Below are positions 21,137 through 30,432 of a DNA stretch of 33,556 nt, one piece after another. Under the pieces are notes generated by a model that saw only the letters and a list, made by a program, of their open reading frames with translations, had not been told where the DNA came from and ran no database searches. The translations under genes were made by a program, and so were the position numbers. The stretch covers positions 1 to 33,556 of the forward strand of contig JAHDVS010000031.1 in the NCBI GenBank assembly GCA_023382435.1, written 5' to 3'. Numbering within the stretch: position 1 is the first letter of the stretch; every line of letters begins with the position of its first letter. The stretch comes from Thermoleophilia bacterium. Lineage in GTDB: Bacteria; Actinomycetota; Thermoleophilia; Gaiellales; Gaiellaceae.

Positions 21137-22472
21137 CGGGCCGCCGCCCGGCGAGCTCGATCACGGGCCCGAGCAGCTGCGCGAGCGCCGGCTCACCCAG
21201 CTCCTCGAGCTCGTACGTGACCCTGCGCACCGGATGGCGGGTCGCGATCAGCCTGGCGAGATCGATCGGCGTCCCGGCGACGACGACGTCGCAGTCGACC
21301 GCGTCGATCGTCGCAGCGAGCTCGGCAAGCTGGGCATCCGAGTAGCCCATGGCCGGCAGGACCGGCCCGACGGCGGGATACCGGGAGAACGTGTCCGCGA
21401 GCGAGCCGACCGCGTACGGCCGAGGATCGACCAGCGTTCCCGCTCCGGCCTCGCGGGCCGCCACCGTCCCGGCGCCGAACGGCATGCCCCCGTGGGTCAC
21501 GGTCGGGCCGTCCTCGACGACCAGCACCCGGGCACCGGCGAGCGGCGGGCCCGGCTCGAGCCGCACCGGCGAGGCCGCCCTCACGATTGCCGCGCCCGGA
21601 TTGACGGAGCGAACGTTCGCGACCACCAGATCGACAGCCGCGGGTGGAGCCGAGTCCACCTTGTTGACGACGACCACGTCCGCGAGACGCACGTTCGCCT
21701 CCCCCGGGTGGAACGCGAGCTCGTGGCCGGGGCGGAGCGGGTCGACCACGGTCACGTGGAGGTCGGGCACGTAGAACGGCAGGTCGTTGTTGCCGCCATC
21801 CCAGACGAGAACGTCCGCCTCGGCCTGCGCCCGCTCGAGGATCTCCCCGTAGTCGACCCCCGCGTACATGACCATGCCGGCGCGCACCGGCGCCTCGTAC
21901 TCCTCGCGCTCCTCGACCGTCGGCCGCGCAGCGTCGATGTCGGCAAGCGTCGAGAACCGCTGCACGCGCATCCTCTCGAGGTCGCCGTAGGGCATCGGGT
22001 GCCTGACGAGGGCAACGGAGAGGCCGGCGTCAAGGAGGATCCGACCGATCCTGCGGCTCGTCTGGCTCTTGCCGCAGCCGGTACGCACCGCGCACACCGC
22101 CACAACCGGCCGCTCGGCGCGCAGCATCGTCGCGCGGGGCCCGAGCAGCGTGAAGCTCGCGCCCGCGGCGAGTGCGATCGACGCCCTGTGCATCACGTCC
22201 TCGTGGGACAGATCGGAGTAGGCGAACACGACCTCGTCGACGTCCTCGTCCCGAACGATCCCGGCGAGCGCGGTCTCCGGCCGGATCGGAATCCCGCCCG
22301 GATAGAGCGGCCCCGCGAGCGAGGGCGGGTACGTGCGGTCGTCGATGCCCGGGATCTGCGCGGCCGTGAACGCCACCACGCTCACCGCCGGGTCGCCCCG
22401 GAAGACGACGTTGAAGTCGTGGAAGTCCCGCCCCCCGGCCCCCATGATCACGACCTTACGCGCCCCCGCCAT
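21123..22472 (-). CDS. Cyclic 2,3-diphosphoglycerate synthetase homologue
   Basis: A 449-aa P-loop protein. It begins ARKVVIMGAGGRDFHDFN, has a Rossmann-like N-terminal domain (VVAFTAAQIPGIDDRTYPPS), then a P-loop VCAVRTGCGKSQTSRRI, DVLVWDGGNNDLPFY (Walker B-like), VVVNKVDSA (NKxD-type base-specificity motif) and PFGAGTVAAREAGAG. These are features of the CPGS family, which makes cyclic 2,3-diphosphoglycerate in some methanogenic archaea. Bacterial members are poorly characterised, so the reaction here is unproven. ATG at 22472 is chosen; the upstream extension is shadow. Confidence 0.75.
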   Translation of the reverse strand: MAGARKVVIMGAGGRDFHDFNVVFRGDPAVSVVAFTAAQIPGIDDRTYPPSLAGPLYPGGIPIRPETALAGIVRDEDVDEVVFAYSDLSHEDVMHRASIALAAGASFTLLGPRATMLRAERPVVAVCAVRTGCGKSQTSRRIGRILLDAGLSVALVRHPMPYGDLERMRVQRFSTLADIDAARPTVEEREEYEAPVRAGMVMYAGVDYGEILERAQAEADVLVWDGGNNDLPFYVPDLHVTVVDPLRPGHELAFHPGEANVRLADVVVVNKVDSAPPAAVDLVVANVRSVNPGAAIVRAASPVRLEPGPPLAGARVLVVEDGPTVTHGGMPFGAGTVAAREAGAGTLVDPRPYAVGSLADTFSRYPAVGPVLPAMGYSDAQLAELAATIDAVDCDVVVAGTPIDLARLIATRHPVRRVTYELEELGEPALAQLLGPVIELAGRRPVSRS

Positions 22473-22529
22473 CCCGGGGACATGATGCCGGCCGCGGGCA
22501 GACGCCGGGGCGGCCCGAGGGTGTTTCGC

Positions 22530-22535
22530 TAGGCT
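22530..22535 (+). promoter_or_regulatory. -10 box of sodA
   Basis: TAGGCT, giving a leader of about 25 bases that ends in TAGGAGGAAGAG before the ATG. In contrast to several neighbours this is a conventional leadered promoter. Confidence 0.45.
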
Positions 22536-22566
22536 CAAGCTGCCAAGACCGACCTAGGAGGAAGAG

Positions 22567-23172
22567 ATGGCCTACAGCGTCCCGCCGCTCCCCTACGACT
22601 ACGGCGCGCTCGAGCCCCACATCGACGAGCAGACGATGCGCATCCACCACGGCAAGCACCACCAGGCGTACGTCGACAACGCGAACAAGGCCCTTGACGG
22701 AACCGAGTGGGCCGGCAAGGCCGTCGAGGACGTCCTCCGAGGCCTCGACGGCGTCCCGGAGGCGATCCGCACGGCCGTGCGCAACAACGCGGGCGGCCAC
22801 GCGAACCACTCCCTCTTCTGGCAGGTGATGGCACCGGACGGCGGCGGCGCTCCCGGGGGCGAGCTCGTCGGCGCGATCGACGCGGCATTCGGCGGCCTCG
22901 ACTCGCTCAAGGAGAAGCTCACGCAGGCAGGGATCACCCGCTTCGGCAGCGGCTGGGCCTGGCTCGTCTGGAGCGGCTCCGGCCTCGAGATCATGTCGAC
23001 CGCGAACCAGGACAGCCCGCTCTCCGAGGGCAAGACGCCGGTCCTCGGCGTCGACGTCTGGGAGCACGCCTACTACCTCCACTACCAGAACCGCCGGCCC
23101 GACTACCTGGCCGCCTGGTGGAACGTCGTCAACTGGCCGGAGGTCGAGCGCCGCCTGAAGGCCGCAGCGTAG
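22567..23172 (+). CDS. sodA: Superoxide dismutase, Fe/Mn family, Mn-type residues
   Basis: A 201-aa cytoplasmic enzyme that dismutates superoxide. Metal ligands are H27 (MRIHHGKHH), H81 (NHSLFW), D163 and H167 ([10 protein letters not shown]). GGHANHS and ANQDSP carry the Gly and Gln typical of manganese enzymes. The Shine-Dalgarno AGGAGG fixes the start. Followed after 36 bases by the ergothioneine genes, which fits a shared oxidative-stress role. Confidence 0.97.
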   Translation: MAYSVPPLPYDYGALEPHIDEQTMRIHHGKHHQAYVDNANKALDGTEWAGKAVEDVLRGLDGVPEAIRTAVRNNAGGHANHSLFWQVMAPDGGGAPGGELVGAIDAAFGGLDSLKEKLTQAGITRFGSGWAWLVWSGSGLEIMSTANQDSPLSEGKTPVLGVDVWEHAYYLHYQNRRPDYLAAWWNVVNWPEVERRLKAAA

Positions 23173-23208
23173 AGCCGAGCCCCGGCCGTGGGCGAGCCCG
23201 GAGACCGC

Positions 23209-24489
23209 GTGTCGAAGGCGGCGCTGGCCGCCGGGCTCGTCGCGGCCCGGGAGCGCACGCTCGCCCTGCTCGGCCCGCTCCCCGACGGCGAGCTGACCCG
23301 ACAGGTGTCGCCGCTCATGTCGCCGCTCGTCTGGGATCTCGCCCACATCGCCTGGTACGAGGAGATGTGGCTGCTGCGCCGGCTCGCGGGCACACCGCCG
23401 GTCGACCCGAAGCTCGACGACCTCTACGACGCGTTCCGCCATCCGCGCGCGGAGCGCCGCTCGCTGCCCCTGCTCGAGCCCGAACGCGCGCTGACGTACG
23501 CCGCCGACGTGCGCGAGCGCGCCCTCGGCGTGCTCGAGCGGGTCGAGCTCGACCCGGCGGATCCGCTCCGCGCCGACGGCTTCGCGTTCGCGCTCGTGGC
23601 GCAGCACGAGCAGCAGCACGTGGAGACGATGCTCCAGACGCTGCAGCTTCGCGCCGAGCCGTACCCGCTCGGCCCGCCCGCGCCGGCCGGCTCGCCGGTC
23701 GACCCCGCGGAGGTGCTCGTCCCGGCCGGGGCCTTCGTCCTGGGTACGGACAGCGAGCCGTGGGCATACGACAACGAGCGGGCCGCCCACGAGCTCGAGT
23801 TGCCGGCGTTCTGGATCGACGCGACGCCTGTGACGAACCTCGCGTACGCCGCGTTTGTCGCCGACGGCGGCTACGACGAGCCGGCCTGGTGGAGCCCCGA
23901 AGGGTGGAAGCACCGCCGGCAAGCCGGCCTCGAGCACCCCCGCTTCTGGCGGCGTGAGGGTGACGGCTCGTGGTCGCGGGCCCGCTTCGGGCACGTGGAG
24001 GCGCTCCCACCCGACGAGCCCGTCCTCCACGTCTGCTTCCACGAGGCCGAGGCGTTCGCGCGCTTCGCGGGCAAGCGCTTGCCGACCGAGGCCGAGTGGG
24101 AGCGGGCCGCCTCCTGGGACGCCGCTGCGGGACGGAAGCGCCGCTACCCGTGGGGGGGCGACGTGCCCGACGGGCGCGCCAACCTGGGTGGCCGCCACCT
24201 CGGCCCGGCCGCTGCCGGCGCCTACCCGTCCGGCAGCTCGCCGGACGGCTGCCGCCAACTCGTCGGGGACGTGTGGGAGTGGACGGCCTCGGAGTTCCGC
24301 GCGTACCCGGGCTTTGCCGCCTTCCCCTACCGGGAGTACTCGGAGGTGTTCTTCGACTCGGGCTACCGGGTGCTGCGCGGTGGCTCATTCGCCACCCACC
24401 CGTCCGTGGCCCGGGCGACGTTTCGCAACTGGGACATCCCGATCCGCAGCCAGATCTTCGCGGGATTTCGCTGCGCAAGAGACGCGTGA
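23209..24489 (+). CDS. egtB: Ergothioneine biosynthesis sulfoxide synthase EgtB
   Basis: A 426-aa non-haem iron enzyme that joins hercynine to a Cys-containing thiol with O2. The N-terminal DinB-like domain supplies iron ligands in WDLAHIAWYEEMW and QHEQQHVETM (HxxxHxE). The C-terminal formylglycine-generating-like domain shows VPAGAFVLGTDSEPWAYDNE, KRLPTEAEWERAASWDA, GDVWEWTASEF and RVLRGGSFATHPS. GTG 23209 has GGAG 5 bases upstream; GTG 23188 is in frame and also possible. Overlaps egtD by 4 bases (GTGA). The iron and substrate residues seem complete; whether it uses gamma-Glu-Cys or Cys cannot be told. No egtA, egtC or egtE is adjacent. Confidence 0.92.
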   Translation: MSKAALAAGLVAARERTLALLGPLPDGELTRQVSPLMSPLVWDLAHIAWYEEMWLLRRLAGTPPVDPKLDDLYDAFRHPRAERRSLPLLEPERALTYAADVRERALGVLERVELDPADPLRADGFAFALVAQHEQQHVETMLQTLQLRAEPYPLGPPAPAGSPVDPAEVLVPAGAFVLGTDSEPWAYDNERAAHELELPAFWIDATPVTNLAYAAFVADGGYDEPAWWSPEGWKHRRQAGLEHPRFWRREGDGSWSRARFGHVEALPPDEPVLHVCFHEAEAFARFAGKRLPTEAEWERAASWDAAAGRKRRYPWGGDVPDGRANLGGRHLGPAAAGAYPSGSSPDGCRQLVGDVWEWTASEFRAYPGFAAFPYREYSEVFFDSGYRVLRGGSFATHPSVARATFRNWDIPIRSQIFAGFRCARDA

Positions 24490-25466
24490 GCTCCGCGCTG
24501 GAGCCGAGGATCGACGTCCTCCTCGGCCCCGACGACCTGCGGCACGCCCTGCGCGCCGACGTGCTCGCCGGCCTCACGAGAGCCCCGAAGGAGCTACCGC
24601 CGAAATGGTTCTACGACGAGGCGGGAAGCGCGCTCTTCGAGCAGATCACACGGCTGCCCGAGTACTACCCGACACGGCGCGAGCGGGAGATCCTGACGTC
24701 GGAAGTCGCCGCGATCGCGCACCTGACGCGGGCGGAGACGCTCATCGAGCTCGGCTCCGGGACGTCGGAGAAGACGCGGTTGCTCCTGGCGGCTCTGAGC
24801 GGCGTGGGCACCCTACGGCGCTTCGTCCCGCTCGACCTCAACGAGCGCGTGCTGCGCGGCTCGACGGTGGCGATCGCCGGCCGCTACCCGGGCCTCGAGG
24901 TGCACGGGGTCGTCGGGGACTTCGAGCGCCACCTCGGGCGAGCCCCGGTCGAGGGAATACCCCTGGTCGCGTTCCTCGGCTCGACGATCGGCAACCTGAA
25001 GCCGGTGGCACGAGCCGCGTTCCTCGCGAAGATCGCTGCCCACCTCGGCACGAACGGAGCCCTGCTGCTCGGCACCGACCTGGTCAAGGACCCGGCGCGG
25101 CTCGAAGCCGCCTACGACGACGCGGCCGGCGTCACGGCCGCGTTCAACCTCAACCTCCTGTCGGTGCTGAACCGGGAGCTCGGCGCAGATTTCGACCCGG
25201 GCGCGTTCGAGCACGTGGCGCGCTGGGATCCCGGCGCCGAATGGGTCGAGCTTGCGCTGCGCTCCCGCCGCGACCAGCGCGTCCGTGTCGCCGGGCTCGC
25301 CCTCGAGGTGGCGTTCGCCCAGGGAGAGGAGCTGCGCACCGAGGTCAGCGCGAAGTTCCGCCGCGAGGGCGTCGAGGCGGAGCTCGAGGCCGCCGGTCTC
25401 GAGCTCCTGCGCTGGTGGACCGACGCCCGCGGCGACTTCGCCCTCTCGCTCGCCGTCCCGGCCTGA
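24486..25466 (+). CDS. egtD: L-histidine N-alpha-methyltransferase EgtD
   Basis: A 326-aa SAM-dependent enzyme that trimethylates histidine to hercynine, the first step of ergothioneine synthesis. Signature stretches: LPPKWFYDEAGSALFEQITR, PEYYPTRREREIL, the SAM loop LIELGSGTSEKTRLL, VPLDLNERVL, FLGSTIGNL, LLGTDLVKD, AFNLNLLSVLNRELGADFDP, and the C-terminal TEVSAKFRREGVEAEL. GTG at 24486 overlaps the egtB stop, so egtB and egtD are translated together. Confidence 0.95.
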   Translation: MSSALEPRIDVLLGPDDLRHALRADVLAGLTRAPKELPPKWFYDEAGSALFEQITRLPEYYPTRREREILTSEVAAIAHLTRAETLIELGSGTSEKTRLLLAALSGVGTLRRFVPLDLNERVLRGSTVAIAGRYPGLEVHGVVGDFERHLGRAPVEGIPLVAFLGSTIGNLKPVARAAFLAKIAAHLGTNGALLLGTDLVKDPARLEAAYDDAAGVTAAFNLNLLSVLNRELGADFDPGAFEHVARWDPGAEWVELALRSRRDQRVRVAGLALEVAFAQGEELRTEVSAKFRREGVEAELEAAGLELLRWWTDARGDFALSLAVPA

Positions 25467-25495
25467 GACACGCCCCGGGCGAGTACCGGGCGCGA

Positions 25496-25501
25496 TACGG
25501 T
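25496..25501 (+). promoter_or_regulatory. -10 box of the zinc alcohol dehydrogenase gene
   Basis: TACGGT, ending 6 bases before GTG 25508; no Shine-Dalgarno precedes that GTG. It suggests a separate leaderless promoter 30 bases after egtD. Confidence 0.45.
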
Positions 25502-25507
25502 TGAGCG

Positions 25508-26656
25508 GTGCAGATCGCGGAGGCGATGCCGGTCGGGGCCGCCGTCTGGCGGAATCCGGGGGCTCCCGGCTCCGTCGAGGAGGTGCTGCTCGACCCGGCC
25601 GGGCCCAGCGAGGTGCGCGTCCGCGTCGCCGCGGCCGGCGTCTGCCACTCAGACCTCCACCAGGCGGACGGCCACCTGGGCGGCGAGCTGTTCCCGACCG
25701 TGCTCGGGCACGAGGGCGCCGGGATCGTCGAGGCGGTCGGGACGGACGTGGCGGGGCTGGAGCCCGGCCAGCCGGTCGCGTTCTGCTTCATCGCCGCCTG
25801 CGCCGAGTGCCGCCGCTGCCTCGAGGGCCGGGCGGCCCTGTGCGAACGCAACTCCCGCGCCTCGTTCGAGGGGACGATGCTCGACGGCACGACGCGCGTT
25901 CGTCTCGCCGACGGCAAGCCCGCCCGCAGCTTCCTCGGGATCGGCTGCTTCGCCGAGCGCTGCGTCGTCCCCGCGCGGGCCACGGTGCCCCTGCCGCCGG
26001 GCCTGCCGCTCTGGCAGGCGGCGCTCGTCGGCTGCGCCGTCGTCACCGGCTTCGGGGCGGTCCGCAACGCGGCCGGCGTGCGCGCCGGCGAGAGCGCCTG
26101 CGTGGTCGGCCTCGGCGGCGTCGGCCTCCAGGTGCTGGCGGCGGCACGTCTCGCCGGCGCCGAGCCGCTCGTCGCGGTCGACCGGACACCCGCCAAGCTC
26201 GAGCTCGCGCTCGCCCGCGGCGCGACGCACGCGGTCGACGCGGGCGCTGCGGACGCGGCACGCCAGATCCGCAAGCTGACCGGCGGCGGCGCCGACCATG
26301 CGTTCGAGGTCGTCGGGCGAGCCGAGACGATCCGCCTCGCCTGGGACTCGCTGCGCGCCGGCGGCACCGCCGTCGTGGTCGGGCTCGCCCCCGTCGGAGT
26401 CGAGGCGGCCGTGCCCGCGATCGGCTTCATCTCCGAGAAGAGCCTGCGAGGCTGCTTCTACGGCTCGGGCGAGCCCCGCCGGGAGATCCCCGAGCTCGCC
26501 CGGCTCGCCGCGGACGGCGAGATCGACGTCGCGGGCAGCGTCTCCCACCTCGCGGGCCTCGACGGGATCGAGGACGCGTTCGGGCGGATGCGCCGCGGCG
26601 AGGGCTCCCGGACCGTGATCGTCCTCGACCGGGAGCTCGCGGGGGTGTCGCCGTGA
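25508..26656 (+). CDS. Zinc-dependent alcohol dehydrogenase, MDR family
   Basis: A 382-aa NAD(P)-dependent oxidoreductase. Catalytic zinc ligands are Cys in AAGVCHSDLHQADGH, His-Glu in VLGHEGAGIVEAVG and Cys in LGIGCFAERC. The structural zinc loop CAECRRCLEGRAALC (CX2CX2CX7C) is intact. The Rossmann glycines are in VVGLGGVGLQVLAAARLAGA. It resembles class III or thiol-adduct-type dehydrogenases (for example mycothiol-dependent formaldehyde oxidation), but substrate is unproven. ATG at 25526 is an alternative start. Its stop overlaps the next gene (GTGA). Confidence 0.88.
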   Translation: MQIAEAMPVGAAVWRNPGAPGSVEEVLLDPAGPSEVRVRVAAAGVCHSDLHQADGHLGGELFPTVLGHEGAGIVEAVGTDVAGLEPGQPVAFCFIAACAECRRCLEGRAALCERNSRASFEGTMLDGTTRVRLADGKPARSFLGIGCFAERCVVPARATVPLPPGLPLWQAALVGCAVVTGFGAVRNAAGVRAGESACVVGLGGVGLQVLAAARLAGAEPLVAVDRTPAKLELALARGATHAVDAGAADAARQIRKLTGGGADHAFEVVGRAETIRLAWDSLRAGGTAVVVGLAPVGVEAAVPAIGFISEKSLRGCFYGSGEPRREIPELARLAADGEIDVAGSVSHLAGLDGIEDAFGRMRRGEGSRTVIVLDRELAGVSP

Positions 26657-27564
26657 CCGGTCCGTCCCCGCTCGAGCGGGCGCCCGCCGAGCTGGTCGGC
26701 GGGCGCGACGCCTACCTGAAGCGGGAGGACACGCACGAGCTCGGCGCGTTCAAGTGGCGCGGGGCCCTCCCCACGCTGCGCGAGCATGCCGCACGCGACG
26801 CGCGCACCGTCGTCACCGCGTCGACTGGGAACCACGGGGCCGCGACCGCCTGGGCAGCCCGCGAGCTCGGCATGACGGCGATCGTGTACGCGCCGGAGCA
26901 TGCCCCACGCGCGAAGATGGCGCTGATCGAGTCGCTGGGCGCGGAGATGAGGCTGACCGGTGCCGACCTCGACGAGGCGAAGGACGCGGCGAGAGCGTTC
27001 GCCGCCGCGAGCGAGCTGCCGTTCTTCGAGGACGGCGCCGAGCCCGCCCAGTACCTGGGCTACCGTTCGATCGCCCGCGAGGTGCTGGAGCAGCTCGGGC
27101 GCGCGCCGGCGGCGCTCGTCGTCCCGCTCGGAAACGGAGCGCTGCTCGGGGGGATCGGGCTCGAGCTCGCAGACCGCTCGCCCTCGACGCTCGCCGCCGG
27201 AGTCCAGTCGCGCGAGGCGCCGGTGATGGTCGAGTGCTGGCAGGCGGGCCGCGTCGTCGAGAGCGACCGGTCGGAGACGTTCGCGGACGGCCTCGCGGTC
27301 CGGGTTGCGATCCCCCACGCGGTCGACGTTCTGGCACGGGTCGCCGGGCGGATGCTGCTCGTGTCCGAGCGGGCGATCGCGGAGGCCGTGGGGGCCTACG
27401 CGAGGGCGGGGATCCGCGTCGAGGGCGCAGCCGCGGCCGCGCTCGCGGCGCTCCCGCAGCTCGGCGACGTCCCGGATCCGCTCGTGCTCGTCGTCACGGG
27501 CCGCAACATCGACGACGAGCTGTGGCGCCGGGCGGTCGACCGGCCGGAGTCGTTTCCGGACTGA
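26653..27564 (+). CDS. Threonine dehydratase-like PLP enzyme
   Basis: A 303-aa fold-type II PLP enzyme. The PLP lysine is in KREDTHELGAFKWRGAL; STGNHGAATAWAARELGM binds the carboxylate; LVVPLGNGALLGGIG is the phosphate-binding loop, with Asn inside the usual Gly-rich run; VVTGRNID closes the fold. There is no ACT regulatory domain, so it is a catabolic or non-allosteric threonine/serine ammonia-lyase or a relative with another substrate. Start GTG is coupled to the dehydrogenase stop; ends 19 bases from convergent korB. Confidence 0.85.
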   Translation: MTGPSPLERAPAELVGGRDAYLKREDTHELGAFKWRGALPTLREHAARDARTVVTASTGNHGAATAWAARELGMTAIVYAPEHAPRAKMALIESLGAEMRLTGADLDEAKDAARAFAAASELPFFEDGAEPAQYLGYRSIAREVLEQLGRAPAALVVPLGNGALLGGIGLELADRSPSTLAAGVQSREAPVMVECWQAGRVVESDRSETFADGLAVRVAIPHAVDVLARVAGRMLLVSERAIAEAVGAYARAGIRVEGAAAAALAALPQLGDVPDPLVLVVTGRNIDDELWRRAVDRPESFPD

Positions 27565-27583
27565 GCCGCGCGCCGACAGCCTG

Positions 27584-28597
27584 TCAGGCGACGGCCCAGG
27601 TATGACCCGAGCCGAGCAGGGACGCGAGGTCGCCAACCCCGAGCCTGGCCCGGGCAACGGCAAGTTGATCGTCGAGCGCCTGGCCATACACCTGCCGCTC
27701 GACCGAGCGGAACACCCCGATCGGGGTGGGACCGGTCGGTCGCTCGCTCAGATGAGCGAGCGCGAACGCGAGGCTCGGGTCGTGGTGATGGGCGTCGTGG
27801 ACCACGAGCGCGTCCTCGCCGACGTCGGCGACGTTCACGATCTCCATGCTTCCGTCGCCGCGCTGGACGACGCCGCGCTCTCCTTCGGGCCCGAAGCGAA
27901 TCGGTCGGTCGTGCTCGAGCCGGATCTGGTTCAGCGCACGCGTCTGCTTGTCGGTGAGCGTATCGAAGGCGCCGTCGTTGAAAACGTTGCAGTTCTGATA
28001 GATCTCGACGAAGGCGGTGCCGCGATGCGCCGCTGCCGCCCGCAGCACCCCGGTCAGGTGCGCGCGGTCGACATCGAGCGTGCGCGCCACGAACGACGCC
28101 TCGGCCCCGAGCGCCAGGGCGAGCGGGTTGAACGGGTGGTCGAGCGCCCCGAACGGCGTCGACTTCGTGATCTTCCCCTCCTCGCTCGTCGGCGAGTACT
28201 GCCCCTTCGTGAGCCCGTAGATCTGGTTGTTGAAGAGCAGGACCTTGACCGGCACGTTGCGCCTGAGCGCGTGGATCAGGTGGTTGCCGCCGATCGAGAG
28301 CGAGTCCCCGTCACCGGTCACGACCCAGACGGACAGATCCGGGCGCGCCACGGCCAGTCCGCTCGCGAGCGCGAGCGCGCGCCCGTGGATCGCGTGCACG
28401 CCGTAGGTGTTGACGTAGTAGACGAACCGTCCCGAGCAGCCGATGCCGGACACGAACACGAATTTCTCGCGCGGCACGCCCAGCTCGGGCAGGAAGCTCT
28501 CGATCGCCGCGAGGATCGCGTAGTCGCCGCAGCCGGGGCACCAGCGCGGCTCCTCGCCCGACGCCCAGGCTTTCCGATCCTTCGCGGCGACGGCCAT
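27584..28597 (-). CDS. korB: 2-oxoacid:ferredoxin oxidoreductase beta subunit
   Basis: A 337-aa TPP-binding subunit which, with KorA, converts 2-oxoglutarate (or a related 2-oxoacid) and CoA to acyl-CoA while reducing ferredoxin. Cluster and TPP motifs: RWCPGCGDYAIL, GIGCSGRFVYYVNTYGVHAI, the TPP motif GDGDSLSIGGNHLIHALRRN, and NNQIYGLTKGQYSPTSEEG. The ATG shares one base with the korA stop (TGATG). This is the usual actinobacterial KorAB pair. Confidence 0.94.
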   Translation of the reverse strand: MAVAAKDRKAWASGEEPRWCPGCGDYAILAAIESFLPELGVPREKFVFVSGIGCSGRFVYYVNTYGVHAIHGRALALASGLAVARPDLSVWVVTGDGDSLSIGGNHLIHALRRNVPVKVLLFNNQIYGLTKGQYSPTSEEGKITKSTPFGALDHPFNPLALALGAEASFVARTLDVDRAHLTGVLRAAAAHRGTAFVEIYQNCNVFNDGAFDTLTDKQTRALNQIRLEHDRPIRFGPEGERGVVQRGDGSMEIVNVADVGEDALVVHDAHHHDPSLAFALAHLSERPTGPTPIGVFRSVERQVYGQALDDQLAVARARLGVGDLASLLGSGHTWAVA

Positions 28598-30432
28598 CAG
28601 AGCCGCCTCTCGATCTCGCGCTCGAGCTCCGCGAACCCGAACGGCACGCCCTGCATCTTCGAGTAGCCCTCCGCGGCGACGAGGTACTCGGCCCGCAGCA
28701 CCCGGACGAGCTGGCCCGAGTTCAGCTCGGGCACGAGCACCCGCTCGTAGGAGGCGAGAACGTCGCCCGTGTTCTCCGGCAGGGGGCTGAGGTGGGTGAA
28801 ATGAGCGGTCGCGACGGCGCCAGCCCGCGAGCGGACACGCCTGGCGGCCGCGCGGATGGCTCCGTACGTGGAGCCCCAGCCGAGCACGAGCAGGTCGGCG
28901 CCGTCCGGGTCGTCGACCTCGAGCGGCGGGATGTCGCGAGCGATTCCGGCGACCTTCCCGGCGCGCAGGGCGGTCATCCGCTCGTGGTTCCCGGGATCGT
29001 AGGAGACCGCGCCCGTGCCGTCCTGCTTCTCGAGCCCGCCGATCCTGTGCTCCAGCCCGGGGGTTCCGGGCACCACCCAAGGGCGAGCGAGCCGCTCGTC
29101 GCGCGAGTACGGCAGGAAGCCGTCGGACGAGCTCGCGTCGGTGGTGAAGGCGGGGTCGATCACGGGCAGGTCGTCGACGGCGGGGATCAGCCACGGCTCC
29201 GAGGAGTTGCCGAGGAACGTGTCCGAGAGCAGGATCACCGGCGTTCGGTACGTGACCGCGATGCGCACCGCCTCGATGGCGGCGTCAAAGCACTGCGCGG
29301 GCGCGTAGGCGGCCACCACCGGCAGCGGCGCCTCGCCGTGGCGCCCGTACAGCGCCATCATGAGGTCGGACGCCTCGTTCTTCGTCGGCAGGCCCGTGGA
29401 CGGGCCGGCGCGCTGAACGTCGACGATGACGAGCGGCAGCTCGAGCATCACGGCGAGGCCGATCGTCTCCGCCTTGAGGTCCATGCCCGGGCCGCTCGTC
29501 CCGGTCGCGCCCAGGTGGCCACCGAAGGCGGCCCCGAGCGCGAGGTTGGCGGCGGCGATCTCGTCCTCGGCCTGGAACGTGCGCACGTCGAAGTTCTTGT
29601 GGCGCGAGAGCTCGTGGAGGATCTCGGAAGCCGGGGTGATCGGGTAGCTCGCGTAGAAGAGCGGGAGCCCGCTGCGCACGCTCGCGGCGATCAGGCCCCA
29701 GGCGAGAGCCGCGGCGCCGGAGATGTTGCGGTACACGCCCGGGGCGGCGGGGGCGGGCTTGACCTCGTAGCGGACCGCGAACACCTCGGTCGTCTCGCCG
29801 AAGTTCCAGCCGGCCCGGAACGCCGCCAGGTTCGCATCCCGGATCTCGGCCTTGCCGGCGAACTTCTCGGCGATCCACTGCTCGGTCACCTCCACCGGGC
29901 GGCCGTACATCCAGGAGACGAGCCCGAGCGCGAAGAAGTTCTTGGCCCGCTCCGCCTCCCGCTTCGACAGGCCCGCGATGCCCTCGGTCGCGCGCAGCGT
30001 CAGCGTCTGCATCGGCACGCGGAAGACGCGGTAGCCGGCGAGGCTGTCATCGTCCAGGGGGCTGGTGGCATAGCCGGCCCGCTCGAGATTGCGCGCGTTG
30101 AACTCGTCGTCGTTGACGATCACCGCGCCTCCGGCCTCGAGCAAGCCGATGTTCGTCTTCAGCGCCGCCGGGTTCATCGCGACGAGCACGCTTGGCTCGT
30201 CGCCGGGCGTGAGGATGTCACGCGATGCGAACTGGATCTGGAACGCGGAGACGCCGTGCAGCGTGCCACGTGGCGCGCGGATCTCGGCGGGGAAGTCCGG
30301 CAGCGTAACGAGGTCGTTGCCGAAGAGGCCGGTCGCGCTCGTGAACCGATCGCCGGTGAGTTGCATCCCGTCGCCCGAATCCCCAGCGAACCGGATGACG
30401 ACCCGATCTCGTTCCTCGACTGCTTTCGCCAC
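28597..30432 (-). CDS. korA: 2-oxoacid:ferredoxin oxidoreductase, fused gamma-alpha subunit
   Basis: A 611-aa subunit. Residues about 1-190 are the gamma domain (VVIRFAGDSGDGMQLTGDRF, LVAMNPAALKTNIGLLEAGG); the rest is the alpha (PORA/PFOR) domain with ASYPITPASEILHELSRHKN, FQAEDEIAAANLALGAAFGG, TGTSGPGMDLKAE, VDVQRAGPSTGLPTKNEASD and LVPELNSGQLVRVLR. GTG at 30432 is the start that fits the domain; a TAGGGT box at 30464-30459 would give a short leader. Confidence 0.94.
   Translation of the reverse strand: MAKAVEERDRVVIRFAGDSGDGMQLTGDRFTSATGLFGNDLVTLPDFPAEIRAPRGTLHGVSAFQIQFASRDILTPGDEPSVLVAMNPAALKTNIGLLEAGGAVIVNDDEFNARNLERAGYATSPLDDDSLAGYRVFRVPMQTLTLRATEGIAGLSKREAERAKNFFALGLVSWMYGRPVEVTEQWIAEKFAGKAEIRDANLAAFRAGWNFGETTEVFAVRYEVKPAPAAPGVYRNISGAAALAWGLIAASVRSGLPLFYASYPITPASEILHELSRHKNFDVRTFQAEDEIAAANLALGAAFGGHLGATGTSGPGMDLKAETIGLAVMLELPLVIVDVQRAGPSTGLPTKNEASDLMMALYGRHGEAPLPVVAAYAPAQCFDAAIEAVRIAVTYRTPVILLSDTFLGNSSEPWLIPAVDDLPVIDPAFTTDASSSDGFLPYSRDERLARPWVVPGTPGLEHRIGGLEKQDGTGAVSYDPGNHERMTALRAGKVAGIARDIPPLEVDDPDGADLLVLGWGSTYGAIRAAARRVRSRAGAVATAHFTHLSPLPENTGDVLASYERVLVPELNSGQLVRVLRAEYLVAAEGYSKMQGVPFGFAELEREIERRL

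Noticed and set aside
22456-24258. 600-codon minus-strand frame over sodA and egtB
   Set aside because: Antisense shadow in high-GC DNA; both plus-strand genes have complete active sites.
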